Shown here piece by piece: positions 34,651 through 43,667 of a DNA stretch of 64,000 nucleotides. The notes beneath the pieces are model-generated. The model did not search any database. It was not told the origin of the DNA and was given only the letters and a program-made list of their open reading frames with translations. The translations under genes were made by a program, and so were the position numbers. Source of the DNA: Cognataquiflexum gelatinilyticum (GTDB taxonomy: Bacteria; Bacteroidota; Bacteroidia; Cytophagales; Cyclobacteriaceae); contig NZ_JANAEZ010000003.1 of assembly GCF_024813435.1 (NCBI RefSeq), forward strand, positions 434,001 to 498,000, written 5' to 3'. Position 1 is the stretch's first letter. Each line of letters starts with the position of its first letter.

Positions 34651-35934
34651 TCACTTATACCTCCTTAATAAATTCTCAGTCATATTCTCCGACAATTCCT
34701 TCAAGTCGATGTCGAGTTCATTTTTATTGACCTCGAGAACTTGGTTTTTCATCTTCTCGGGAAGTCGGTCGAAGCCATAATATGCACCCAAAATCCCCCC
34801 GGCGATGGCTGCTGTGGTGTCGTTGTCCCTGCCATAGTTGACAAGGAAGATGAGTGTTTTCTCAAAATCAAAATCCGCAAAAATCATAGCTGTCAGGACC
34901 TGAAGGTGTATTTCTCCGGCATGGAAAGGCATGTCTTGCAGGTGTTGGTCCAAGAGTTCAAAAGCAGGTTGTAGGTATTCCGCTGTCCAGGTTTTGGCTT
35001 GGGAGATTCTTTCTTCTTCTGTGGTGACCTTGGCTTCGTTGATGGCTTTGGCTTCCTGCACGATCTGCAGGGCAGACTGCAGGATCCTGTAGGAACTTCT
35101 TCCTACCAACCTTGCTCCATAATATTGCTCCGGATCGACTGACCTCAGCACGTCGAGGACCTCAGCTTGGGTGGCATCTTTTTTCATGGCTGCAGAGGTC
35201 ATCGCTGCGGAAAGTGCCGTGATGTCTTTCGCATAGCCGATATCAAACAAGGCTAATTTGAAGGCTTCAGAATAGGCTTTTTCGGGGTTCTCAGGAAAAA
35301 AAGCTCCGATCGCAGGCGCATAAAGCAATCCAGCGCAGACCATTTCTCCCCCATAAAAAGTGCTCAGACCGATCTGATAGCCGTTAAGGTCATTTTTGAC
35401 ATAGGGGCGAGCAGCTTTTGCCCACTCCTGCAGCCAACCGACTTTGAGGGAATTTGCTTCAAAGGGTTCGGCGGTTTCACTTTCGATGGTTTTGTATTCA
35501 GCGAGATACCCGTCAAACTGAGCCAAAATATGAGAGGCGAACTGTTTTGGATCGAGTGATTTTGGGTTTTCGCCTGCTAGGTATTCGAAGGCGAGTTTTT
35601 TCCATCTCGTGTCGTCGGTGGTACCGCCGGCTGGCAAATTTGCTTTCCAGATTCCTTCAGGGGATACTTCTCTGACCATAGAGTCCAAGTCCTGTACAAA
35701 TCCATATTCTGCGCTGATCATTTCCCTTGACCACATTTCTGTTGGTGCGCCCATGGCATCTCCGATCGCCGAACCCACTAGCATTCCCAATACTTTGTCT
35801 TGGAGTTCACCCTCTGAAAGGCTCAAAGGCTTGGTTTCTTCCTCAGCTAGGTCTTTTTTGGTTTCGGGACTTTGGCAGGAATAGACACAAACAGCTGCGG
35901 ACAAAAGGAGCGAAGCAATGATTTTATTTCTCAT
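34651..35934 (-). CDS. ADP-ribosylglycohydrolase-family lipoprotein
   Basis: A 427-residue ADP-ribosyl-hydrolase (ARH/DraG fold) with a lipoprotein signal peptide: IIASLLLSAAVCVYSC, lipid-attachment cysteine near residue 20. The dinuclear metal site is intact: GSAIGDAMGAPTE near 54-66, GGTTDDTRW near 103-111, and GRDNDTTAAIAGG near 379-391. ARH proteins hydrolyse ADP-ribose from proteins or small molecules, normally in the cytosol; a surface or periplasmic lipoprotein version must act on outside substrates. Its start overlaps the end of the upstream MtnK-like kinase gene by 4 bases, so the two are coupled. Confidence 0.88.
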   Translation of the reverse strand: MRNKIIASLLLSAAVCVYSCQSPETKKDLAEEETKPLSLSEGELQDKVLGMLVGSAIGDAMGAPTEMWSREMISAEYGFVQDLDSMVREVSPEGIWKANLPAGGTTDDTRWKKLAFEYLAGENPKSLDPKQFASHILAQFDGYLAEYKTIESETAEPFEANSLKVGWLQEWAKAARPYVKNDLNGYQIGLSTFYGGEMVCAGLLYAPAIGAFFPENPEKAYSEAFKLALFDIGYAKDITALSAAMTSAAMKKDATQAEVLDVLRSVDPEQYYGARLVGRSSYRILQSALQIVQEAKAINEAKVTTEEERISQAKTWTAEYLQPAFELLDQHLQDMPFHAGEIHLQVLTAMIFADFDFEKTLIFLVNYGRDNDTTAAIAGGILGAYYGFDRLPEKMKNQVLEVNKNELDIDLKELSENMTENLLRRYK

Positions 35935-36908
35935 GGTTTCAATATCAGTTTTTTTGCCTCCTCTGCTAATCCGGATTTTTCTTCCAATGTAAGGGTTAGC
36001 GGCAACTGCGCCAATCCAATCAAGCGACGGAGTATTTCAGTCCCAATATATTTATGAAGCAGTTTCTCGTCTAACTCTGAATACAAGGAGTAGCTGTTTT
36101 TAATGGCGTTGATGGTATTTTGATTTGATTTGGCCATTTTGAGGTGGGCGATCAAAACCCCAAGGTCAAATTCGGCATCGCCCATAAATGCAAATTCCGG
36201 ATCGATTACCTTCAGTCCCGAGTCTACCCTGATCCAACTTCCGGGGTAAAAATCACCGTGAAGTAGGTGTTTGCCATTTTCAAGATATCTTTTTCCTAAG
36301 TTTTTTATGGTATTTTTCAATTTCAAATCGGTTTTGAATTTCATTGACATGGCTTGCAGCCCCGGTTGCACGCTGTCAAGGTCAAAGCCGTTGAATTCCA
36401 TATAGGGATAGATAAAAATATGTTCATGATTAAGTTTTTTCATTTCTATGTTGTCAGGGAAATTTGTCACTTTCAGCTGATGGAGGGAAGAAAGATATCC
36501 TGCCAAAGCGCCTGATTCCTCTTCGGAAAAAGAAAATCCGCCCCGGTACACACCCATGAAATCTGACCCTTTTCCCAAATCATCCATTGCCACAAGGTGG
36601 TTTATTTTATCCCGGGCTATGATTTTTGGTGAATAAGAAGAAAGAAACTCATTTCGATTGATTATTCTGTAAAAATCATCCTCGATAAAAATCCTTCCCA
36701 AAGGTGCGGGAATGGTGGGGTATTTGTTTACAAAAGGACGGGACTGTTTGAGAATGATTGACCTGGTTTCTGTTTTCAGCCTGACGACCACATTCATATT
36801 TCCTTCACCGGCTTTGGAGTATTCGAGTATGTTTTCATTCGAGAGAAGTAGTCCGGACTTTCTGAGGTATTTTTCTTGTCGAGGATTTAAAGGAATCTGT
36901 AAAATCAT
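35931..36908 (-). CDS. APH-fold small-molecule kinase, 5-methylthioribose-kinase-like
   Basis: A 325-residue kinase of the aminoglycoside-phosphotransferase fold. Catalytic features: LLHGDFYPGSW near 216-226 (catalytic Asp), and VIDPEFAFMGDAEFDLG near 233-249 with the metal-binding Asp. The DPEFAF block followed by a FDLG helix resembles MtnK, which phosphorylates 5-methylthioribose. The N-lobe has GEGNMNVVVRL near 34-44. It is upstream of and overlaps the ADP-ribosylglycohydrolase lipoprotein gene. No other methionine-salvage gene is in the window, so the substrate could be another ribosyl sugar (inference). Confidence 0.8.
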   Translation of the reverse strand: MILQIPLNPRQEKYLRKSGLLLSNENILEYSKAGEGNMNVVVRLKTETRSIILKQSRPFVNKYPTIPAPLGRIFIEDDFYRIINRNEFLSSYSPKIIARDKINHLVAMDDLGKGSDFMGVYRGGFSFSEEESGALAGYLSSLHQLKVTNFPDNIEMKKLNHEHIFIYPYMEFNGFDLDSVQPGLQAMSMKFKTDLKLKNTIKNLGKRYLENGKHLLHGDFYPGSWIRVDSGLKVIDPEFAFMGDAEFDLGVLIAHLKMAKSNQNTINAIKNSYSLYSELDEKLLHKYIGTEILRRLIGLAQLPLTLTLEEKSGLAEEAKKLILKP

Positions 36909-37127
36909 GAAACAATATTTGGGGCTAATTTAGATTATTACATTGAAGGCAAGGTCCATTTTGGATTTTTTTACATTTTTGAATTCTCAATTAAAGATAC
37001 TATTAACCTGATTTCTGATTCAGTAGTTTTGACAATCTATTTAATTGCAAGATTATCCAATCCAAAAACCCCAAATATCCCGAACCCGACAACTGTTACA
37101 AAAATTTAAATTTCAATAAAAAAAAAT

Positions 37128-38663
37128 ATGAACCAACGAAACAAACTGACAGCATTATTCCTGGTTTTTTTTCTAATCCTTGGTCAAACATGGGCACAAG
37201 AGCAAGTTGACCTCGAGATGATGCACCGCATCAAAACCGAAGGCATCAGCAAGTCCCAAATTCAGGACATTTCTTTTCACCTGACGGATTACCTTGGACC
37301 AAGGCTTTCCGGTTCTACCAACTTACGGAATGCAAGGGCTTGGACATCGGAGAAATTCCAAGAGTGGGGACTTTCCAATATCAAAATCGATTCCTACGGG
37401 GAATTTGGCAGGGGATGGAATGTAAAGAAATCATACATCGCGATGAAGTTGCCTTACTACGCCCAAGTTATCGGCTATCCTAAAGCTTGGACAGACGGGA
37501 CAAACGGTTTGGTGGAATCTGAGGTGACTTTGCTGGAGGTCAGTTCTGAAGCTGATTTTGAAAAATACAAAGGCAAGCTCAAAGGCAAAGTGGTCATGGC
37601 ACCTGCGACACTGACACTCAATCCTGCTTTCGAAGCAGAAGCCAAAAGATGGACAGACCAAGAATTGGAAGATAGAAAAACCATCAATATCGGCGGTAAC
37701 AATGCCCGCTATACTCCCGAAGTGTTGGCCCAGATGCGTGCGCAACGTGACTTGGACCAAAAGCTTACAACATTCCTTTTGGAAGAGGAAGTAGGGTTGA
37801 GAATTACCGGTACAAGAGGAAGCTTCGGAACGGTATTCCATACAAGAGCAGGATCATACAGCATAGATAAGAAGCCTACCGTTCCAGAAATGGAAATCGC
37901 GGCAGAGCATTATGGCAGGATTTATAGGTTGTTAAAAAACGGCAAATCGGTCAGCATTGAAGCCGAAATAGAAGTGGAATGGTTGGACGATGATTACAAA
38001 GGCTACAATGTTTTGGCTGAAATCCCCGGAACTGACAAGAACCTCAAAGCCGAAATCGTGATGCTTGGTGCGCATATTGACAGTTGGCATGCCGGAACAG
38101 GCGCCAATGACAATGCCGCCGGAGTGGCTGTGATGATGGAGGCAATCAGAATTTTGAAAGCGCTGAATGTGCAGCCAAAGCGTACCATCCGCATCGCGAT
38201 TTGGGGAGAGGAAGAACAGGGATTATTCGGCTCAAGAGGATATGTTCAAAAGTATGTAGCCGACAGAACATCCAAAGAGAAAAAGTCTGAATGGGATAAA
38301 ATCTCCGCATATTATAATTTGGATAACGGTTCAGGGAAAATCCGGGGCATCTACGTGGAAGGAAATGACATGGTGGTCCCGATTTTCGAGAAGTGGTTTG
38401 AGCCATTCCATGAATTGGGTGCCAAAACCATCACAAGGAGAAATACAGGTTCTACGGACCACGTTGCTTTTGAGGCGGTGGGTGTTCCGGGATTTCAGTT
38501 TATCCAGGATCCGATTGATTACGGCAAAGGATACCACACCAATATGGATTTGTATGAAAGAATGCAGATTGCGGATATGACACAGGCGGCGGTCATCATT
38601 GCGGCAATGGTGTATAACACTGCTCAGCGGGACGAAAAGCTGCCAAGAAAACCTTGGAATTAA
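37128..38663 (+). CDS. Secreted M28-family zinc aminopeptidase/carboxypeptidase with PA-like insert
   Basis: A 511-residue peptidase with a signal peptide at 1-23 (VFFLILGQTWAQ). After an N-terminal helical segment comes a PA-type domain (about 120-280). The M28 catalytic domain holds the zinc ligands in order: GAHIDSWHAGTGANDN near 313-328 (H, D), GEEEQGLFGS near 362-371 (E, E), YNLDNGSG near 399, and YHTNMDLYE near 477-485 (H). It likely degrades peptides in the periplasm or outside the cell. It is followed by a repeat-rich gap. Confidence 0.93.
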   Translation: MNQRNKLTALFLVFFLILGQTWAQEQVDLEMMHRIKTEGISKSQIQDISFHLTDYLGPRLSGSTNLRNARAWTSEKFQEWGLSNIKIDSYGEFGRGWNVKKSYIAMKLPYYAQVIGYPKAWTDGTNGLVESEVTLLEVSSEADFEKYKGKLKGKVVMAPATLTLNPAFEAEAKRWTDQELEDRKTINIGGNNARYTPEVLAQMRAQRDLDQKLTTFLLEEEVGLRITGTRGSFGTVFHTRAGSYSIDKKPTVPEMEIAAEHYGRIYRLLKNGKSVSIEAEIEVEWLDDDYKGYNVLAEIPGTDKNLKAEIVMLGAHIDSWHAGTGANDNAAGVAVMMEAIRILKALNVQPKRTIRIAIWGEEEQGLFGSRGYVQKYVADRTSKEKKSEWDKISAYYNLDNGSGKIRGIYVEGNDMVVPIFEKWFEPFHELGAKTITRRNTGSTDHVAFEAVGVPGFQFIQDPIDYGKGYHTNMDLYERMQIADMTQAAVIIAAMVYNTAQRDEKLPRKPWN

Positions 38664-38997
38664 TTCTTTTTTACCACAGAGGGCGCAGAGATCGCGGAGA
38701 AAAAACTAACGTAAATACTCTGAGAACTCTGGGTGCTCTGTGGTGAAAATATAACCGCAATGGACTCCAGGGTTCCGGTATGGTTTACCACATAAACAGA
38801 TAGACCACATAGATTAAAGAGTGGATATCATTTTTTCGCTTTTCCTCTGCGTCTCTGCGAGAGATTTAACCTTTCGATAAACCCCCTCGCAAAAAATTCC
38901 ATGTCAAGGTAAATTTTTGATTAATTTTAAACTTTGTTATATCCTTCTTATTTAGATAATAGGATATAATTCTGCAATCGTATAAACCCAAATTCTC
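38664..38997. repeat. Intergenic ACAGAG-type repeat with a hairpin
   Basis: 334 bases without a gene. An imperfect inverted repeat has arms accacagag (38673-38681) and ctctgtggt (38736-38744), each followed inward by another cagag/ctctg copy; a run gggcgcagagatcgcggag lies in the left arm. Further in, tcctctgcgtctctgcgagag (38844-38864) is another copy of the same word family. It resembles the cagagnnnncagag repeats scattered in many environmental bacterial genomes; similar ones occur at 30840 and 62350. It may also end the M28 transcript. Confidence 0.6.
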
Positions 38998-40155
38998 ATG
39001 TATTCAGTACCCCGAACGATTTTTACCGAAGAGCATGACATGTTCCGTCAGTCGCTCCGAGATTTTATTGGCAAAGAAATTACACCCAACAATGCCCAAT
39101 GGGAAAAAGACAAGCAGGTGACCCGCGAGTCCTGGAAGAAATTGGGTGAAAACGGTTTTCTCTGTCTCCAAGCTCCCGAGCAATACGGAGGTTTGGAAAT
39201 TCAGGATTTCAGATACAATGCTGTATTCATCGAAGAATTGGGACTTTCAGGTTGCTCAGGTCCTGCGATCGGCTATCCGCTCCACAGCGATATCGTCTTT
39301 CCCTACATCCACCATTACGGTACCGAAGCCGCAAAATCCAAATACATCCCGGGCATGATCAGCGGTGATCTGATTTCTGCCATTGCAATGACTGAGCCGG
39401 GTGCCGGTTCTGACCTGCAGGCGATCAGAGCAACTGCCGAAGATAGGGGAGACCATTACCTGATCAACGGTTCCAAGACTTTCATCACCAATGGTTTTCT
39501 CTGTGACGTCGTTGTAGTCGCCGCCAAAACAGATCCGAGCAAAGGGGCAAAGGGAATCAGTCTTTTCATCGTGGATGGGGAAATGGCCGGCTTTACGAAA
39601 GGTGTTCCTTTTGACAAAGTGGGATTGCATGCACAGGATACTTGTGAAATGTTTTTTGAGGATGTGAAGGTTCCAAAGGAAAACCTCCTCGGCAATGTCG
39701 GTGAAGGATTCAAATACCTGATGACAGAGTTGGCACAGGAGCGTTTGATTGTGGGATTGGCGGCGATTGCCTTGGCAGAATCAACATTTATCTCCACCGT
39801 GGACTATGTCAAAAACAGACCTGCTTTTGGCAAGATGGTTTCTGATTTTCAAAATACCAGGTTCAAACTCGCGGAAATGGGAGCTAAACTCGAGCAGGGG
39901 AGGATCTATGCCGATCAGTTGGTGGTGCTGCATAACCAAAAGAAAGTCGATGGCGCCATGGCTTCTTCCGCCAAATTCCTCCTGACCGAACTGCAATGTA
40001 ATGTCTCGGATGAATGCGTGCAGTTGCACGGAGGGTATGGTTATATGTGGGATTACTCGGTAGCAAGGGCTTTTGCCGACGCAAGGGTGCAGCGGATTTA
40101 TGCCGGAACTAATGAGATTATGAAGGAACTGATTGCAAGGAAGATTTTGCAATGA
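38998..40155 (+). CDS. Acyl-CoA dehydrogenase, LCAD/IVD-like
   Basis: An FAD enzyme that introduces a 2,3-double bond in acyl-CoA. The 385 residues have the usual N-terminal helical, central beta and C-terminal helical domains; AMTEPGAGSDLQAI near 129-142 and LHGGYGYMWDYSVARAFAD near 341-359 are family signatures. The catalytic base is the point of interest: in the classic MCAD position there is an alanine (YAGTNE, A369), while E248 in QERLIVG sits where long-chain and isovaleryl-CoA dehydrogenases have theirs. It is followed by an acyl-CoA ligase on the same strand after 134 bases. Confidence 0.93.
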   Translation: MYSVPRTIFTEEHDMFRQSLRDFIGKEITPNNAQWEKDKQVTRESWKKLGENGFLCLQAPEQYGGLEIQDFRYNAVFIEELGLSGCSGPAIGYPLHSDIVFPYIHHYGTEAAKSKYIPGMISGDLISAIAMTEPGAGSDLQAIRATAEDRGDHYLINGSKTFITNGFLCDVVVVAAKTDPSKGAKGISLFIVDGEMAGFTKGVPFDKVGLHAQDTCEMFFEDVKVPKENLLGNVGEGFKYLMTELAQERLIVGLAAIALAESTFISTVDYVKNRPAFGKMVSDFQNTRFKLAEMGAKLEQGRIYADQLVVLHNQKKVDGAMASSAKFLLTELQCNVSDECVQLHGGYGYMWDYSVARAFADARVQRIYAGTNEIMKELIARKILQ

Positions 40156-40289
40156 AAACAAAAAAGTTTTGAGTTGGAGCCAATTTCAGTCAAAGGAAAT
40201 TGGCTTTATTTTTTTCCAAAAATTAATATTTTATATTTAGTACTGTAAATTTCCCAAACTCAAATTCAACCCAAAATACATACCCTGCT

Positions 40290-41972
40290 ATGCATAATTT
40301 CCCATGGTATAAGTTTTATCCAAAGAATGTCAAAACCGACATTGATATTCAGGCATACAGTTCTGTTGTCAACCTTTTTGAAGAAAGTGTCAAAAAATTT
40401 GGCAATTCCACCGCATACGAATGTATGGGAAAAACCATGACATTCAATGAAGTGGACAAGTTGTCTCAAGACTTTGCTTCCTATCTACAAAATCACCTTA
40501 AGCTGAAAAAAGGAGACAGGGTTGCGATTCAGATGCCCAACTGTCTCCAATATCCTGTGGCGATGTTTGGCGTGTTGAGAGCCGGAATGGTGGTAGTCAA
40601 TACCAATCCGCTTTACACACCCACCGAAATGAAGCATCAGTTCAATGACTCCGGTGCCTCAGCTATCGTGATTTTGGCCAATTTTGCCTGCAATCTGGAA
40701 AAAATCTATGAAGAAATTGAAGCCAAACATATCATTATCACCGAGCTAGGCGATATGCTAGGAGGCCTTAAAGGAACCATTGTTAATCTGGTAGTTAAAT
40801 ATGTCAAGAAAATGGTACCGGCATACATCCTTCCAAAAGCCATTAGCTGGAAAAAGGCAATGTCTTTGGGCTCCGGAAGCAGCTACAAAAGGGAAGAGAT
40901 GACCTTAGAAGATGCGGCATACCTTCAATATACCGGAGGAACCACAGGCGTGTCCAAAGGTGCTGAACTGACTCACGGAAATATCTGTGCCAACATGCAA
41001 CAGATCTCAGAGTGGATGAAACCAAAGTTGAAAGAAAGGGAAGAAGTCGTCATTACTGCACTTCCTCTTTACCATATTTTTGCGCTGACGGTAAATTGCC
41101 TCGCGATGATGAAGATCGGAGCCCACAATGTGCTGATTACTAATCCCCGTGATATGCCGGGATTTATCAAAGAACTCAGCAAAGTGAAATTCACGGTCAT
41201 CACAGGTGTAAACACCCTTTTTAATGGTTTGATGAACGCTGAGGGATTTGCAAATCTTGACTTCTCAACACTCAAAGTGGCAGTCGGTGGTGGGATGGCT
41301 GTACAGGAGGCCACAGCCAAAAAGTGGGAAAAAATCACCGGAGTACCATTAGCTGAAGGGTATGGATTGACAGAAACCTCACCCGTAGCCACCTGCAATC
41401 CTATAGATGGAACAGAAAGGATCGGGACAATCGGGATTCCATTGCCCAATACTGATGTCAAAATCATAGATGACGAAGGCAATGATCTTGGTATAGGTCC
41501 CCGTGGAGAAATCTGTATCAAAGGACCACAAGTAATGAAAGGCTATTGGAACAGGCCTGAGGAAACCGCTAAAGTAATGGAGGGAGAGTGGTTCAAAACC
41601 GGAGACATCGCCATTTTGGATGAAGATGGTTTTGTCAAAATCGTCGATAGGAAAAAAGAAATGATTCTTGTTTCGGGATTCAATGTCTATCCAAATGAGG
41701 TTGAAAATGCCATTGCACTTCATTCAAAGGTGTTGGAAGTCGGGGTCATTGGCATGCCCGATCCAAAATCCAATGAAAAAGTAGTGGCCTATGTCGTAGC
41801 AAAAGACAAATCAGTGACCGCCGAAGAAATCATTTCCCTTTCCAAAGAAAGCCTGACCAATTATAAAGTTCCTAGGGAAGTGTACTTCGCTGATGAACTT
41901 CCAAAATCCAATGTGGGTAAAATCCTGCGTAGGAAAATTAAGGAAATGCATGAAAAAACAATTTCGGCCTGA
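40290..41972 (+). CDS. fadD: Long-chain fatty-acid-CoA ligase (AMP-forming)
   Basis: Activates a fatty acid with ATP and CoA. The 560 residues are an ANL-superfamily adenylating enzyme: P-loop-like motif YTGGTTGVSKG near 213-223, the A5 motif EGYGLTETSP near 358-367, WFKTGDIA near 433-440, DRKKEMILVSG near 452-462, and the C-terminal lysine in KSNVGKILRRK near 542-552. The sequence is close to E. coli FadD in motif wording. It lies downstream of an acyl-CoA dehydrogenase, giving the first two steps of beta-oxidation, and ends in a good terminator. Confidence 0.93.
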   Translation: MHNFPWYKFYPKNVKTDIDIQAYSSVVNLFEESVKKFGNSTAYECMGKTMTFNEVDKLSQDFASYLQNHLKLKKGDRVAIQMPNCLQYPVAMFGVLRAGMVVVNTNPLYTPTEMKHQFNDSGASAIVILANFACNLEKIYEEIEAKHIIITELGDMLGGLKGTIVNLVVKYVKKMVPAYILPKAISWKKAMSLGSGSSYKREEMTLEDAAYLQYTGGTTGVSKGAELTHGNICANMQQISEWMKPKLKEREEVVITALPLYHIFALTVNCLAMMKIGAHNVLITNPRDMPGFIKELSKVKFTVITGVNTLFNGLMNAEGFANLDFSTLKVAVGGGMAVQEATAKKWEKITGVPLAEGYGLTETSPVATCNPIDGTERIGTIGIPLPNTDVKIIDDEGNDLGIGPRGEICIKGPQVMKGYWNRPEETAKVMEGEWFKTGDIAILDEDGFVKIVDRKKEMILVSGFNVYPNEVENAIALHSKVLEVGVIGMPDPKSNEKVVAYVVAKDKSVTAEEIISLSKESLTNYKVPREVYFADELPKSNVGKILRRKIKEMHEKTISA

Positions 41973-41990
41973 TTTGTAAATCCGAAGAAC

Positions 41991-42032
41991 AAAAAGGATG
42001 CGACACTTTGAAGAGTTCGCATCCTTTTTTAT
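41991..42032 (+). terminator. Terminator after fadD
   Basis: A perfect 13-bp stem (aaaaaggatgcga / tcgcatccttttt) with a 13-base loop, running into TTTATTTTA. Confidence 0.88.
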
Positions 42033-42062
42033 TTTAATCCAATAAACCCAAATTTTACCCAG

Positions 42063-43667
42063 ATGCAATTCGACTACATCATTATCGGTGCAGGTTCTGC
42101 AGGATGTGTTTTGGCAAACAGGCTTTCTGAAAACCCACAAAACGCAGTCCTCCTAATAGAGGCAGGTTCTCAGGATAAAAAATCTGAAATCCAAATACCC
42201 GGTGGTTATGGAAACCTTCACGGTACAGAGGTGGATTGGGCATTTTGGACAGAACCCCAGTCAAATGTAGATGGAAGGAGGCTTTACGTACCAAGGGGAA
42301 AAGTTCTAGGTGGAAGCAGCAGCACCAATGCCATGGCGTATGTCAGAGGAAATAAGCTTGATTTTGATGAATGGGAAGCTTTGGGAAATAAAGGATGGGC
42401 TTATGAGGAGGTGTTGCCCTACTTCAAAAAATCAGAACACAATGAGGATTTTTCTGGAAAATTTTATGGGAAGCAAGGTCCTTTGCACATAGCCTATTCC
42501 CATCAACCACACCATCTAGGACATGATTTTATTGAGTCCTGCCAGAGAAATGGGATTCCCCACAACAAAGAATACAACGGCGATAACCAGTTTGGGACCT
42601 CTATGCTTCAATTCAATATCAAAAACAACCAAAGGCAAAGCACGGCAACCGCCTTCCTCAAACCTGTCTTACATAGAAAAAATCTGGTGGTAAAAACAGG
42701 ATGCACTGTTACCAAAATCCTGATCGAAAACCTAAAGGCGACTGGTGTGGAAGTCATCAATGCAAAAGGTGAGAAAGAACTTATTGCAGCAGCCAAAGAA
42801 GTCATTTTGAGTGCAGGTGCGATAAAGTCCCCACAGATTTTGATGCTTTCGGGGATCGGAGACCAGGATTACCTTGCCAAATTTGGGATCAATCCTACCC
42901 ACCAACTTCCGGGAGTGGGCCAAAATTTGATCGACCATATTTGGTCAGGGGTGAGTTCTTGGTCTACTGTCCCAACTAATAACCATACCCTTAAACCCCT
43001 CCAAATGGGGAAAGCGATTTTACAATACCTGCTCTTCAAAAAAGGGCCTTTGGGCAATAGCCCTTTGACGGCCAATGCTTTTTTAGCCAGCGAAAAGAAT
43101 TCGGAAAGGCCTGACCTTCAGTTTCATTTTGCAGTTACCGCCATCGCAGAAGATTACAGTACTGATATTTATAATTTGAAGACTTTTCCCAAACAAAGTG
43201 GCTTTTCAATTATGGTGATTTTGATCAGACCGGAAAGCCGTGGATTTATTGGTTTGAAATCTGCCGATCCTATGGAAGCTCCTTTGATCCAGCCCAATTT
43301 TCTTTCGGATAAAAGGGATTTGGAAGTGTTGCTCAAAGGTATGGTGAAAGCCAAGGCCGTCTTAGAGACTTCTCCTTTGAAGGATTTCAGTGAGTCAGGG
43401 ATTTATTTACCCAAGAAATTTGATGAAAAGGGCCTAACCGAACATATCAAGAAAAGCTTGGAAACTCTTTACCATCCGGTCGGCACTTGCAAAATGGGTC
43501 AGGACAATATGGCGGTTGTGGATGAAAAGCTCAAAGTCAAAGGGATATCAGGACTCAGGATTGCCGATGCCTCCATCATGCCCACCATCATCTCCGGCAA
43601 TACAAACGCAGCCTGCATCATGATAGGGGAGAAAGCTTCGGATTTGATTTTGTTTTCCAACAAGTAA
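42063..43667 (+). CDS. GMC-family FAD oxidoreductase (choline/alcohol dehydrogenase-like)
   Basis: A 534-residue flavoprotein. The N-terminal Rossmann motif IIGAGSAGCVLANRL is at residues 6-20; the GMC signature 1 RGKVLGGSSSTNAMAYVRG is near 78-96 and signature 2 GAIKSPQILMLSGIG near 251-265. The active-site pair is expected as H and N: YHPVGTCKMG near 471-480 and ISGNTNAACIMIGEKA near 506-521. The family oxidises alcohols; it resembles BetA-type choline dehydrogenases but no betaine aldehyde dehydrogenase is nearby, so choline is not assured. Its stop touches the stop of the convergent lipoprotein gene. Confidence 0.9.
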   Translation: MQFDYIIIGAGSAGCVLANRLSENPQNAVLLIEAGSQDKKSEIQIPGGYGNLHGTEVDWAFWTEPQSNVDGRRLYVPRGKVLGGSSSTNAMAYVRGNKLDFDEWEALGNKGWAYEEVLPYFKKSEHNEDFSGKFYGKQGPLHIAYSHQPHHLGHDFIESCQRNGIPHNKEYNGDNQFGTSMLQFNIKNNQRQSTATAFLKPVLHRKNLVVKTGCTVTKILIENLKATGVEVINAKGEKELIAAAKEVILSAGAIKSPQILMLSGIGDQDYLAKFGINPTHQLPGVGQNLIDHIWSGVSSWSTVPTNNHTLKPLQMGKAILQYLLFKKGPLGNSPLTANAFLASEKNSERPDLQFHFAVTAIAEDYSTDIYNLKTFPKQSGFSIMVILIRPESRGFIGLKSADPMEAPLIQPNFLSDKRDLEVLLKGMVKAKAVLETSPLKDFSESGIYLPKKFDEKGLTEHIKKSLETLYHPVGTCKMGQDNMAVVDEKLKVKGISGLRIADASIMPTIISGNTNAACIMIGEKASDLILFSNK

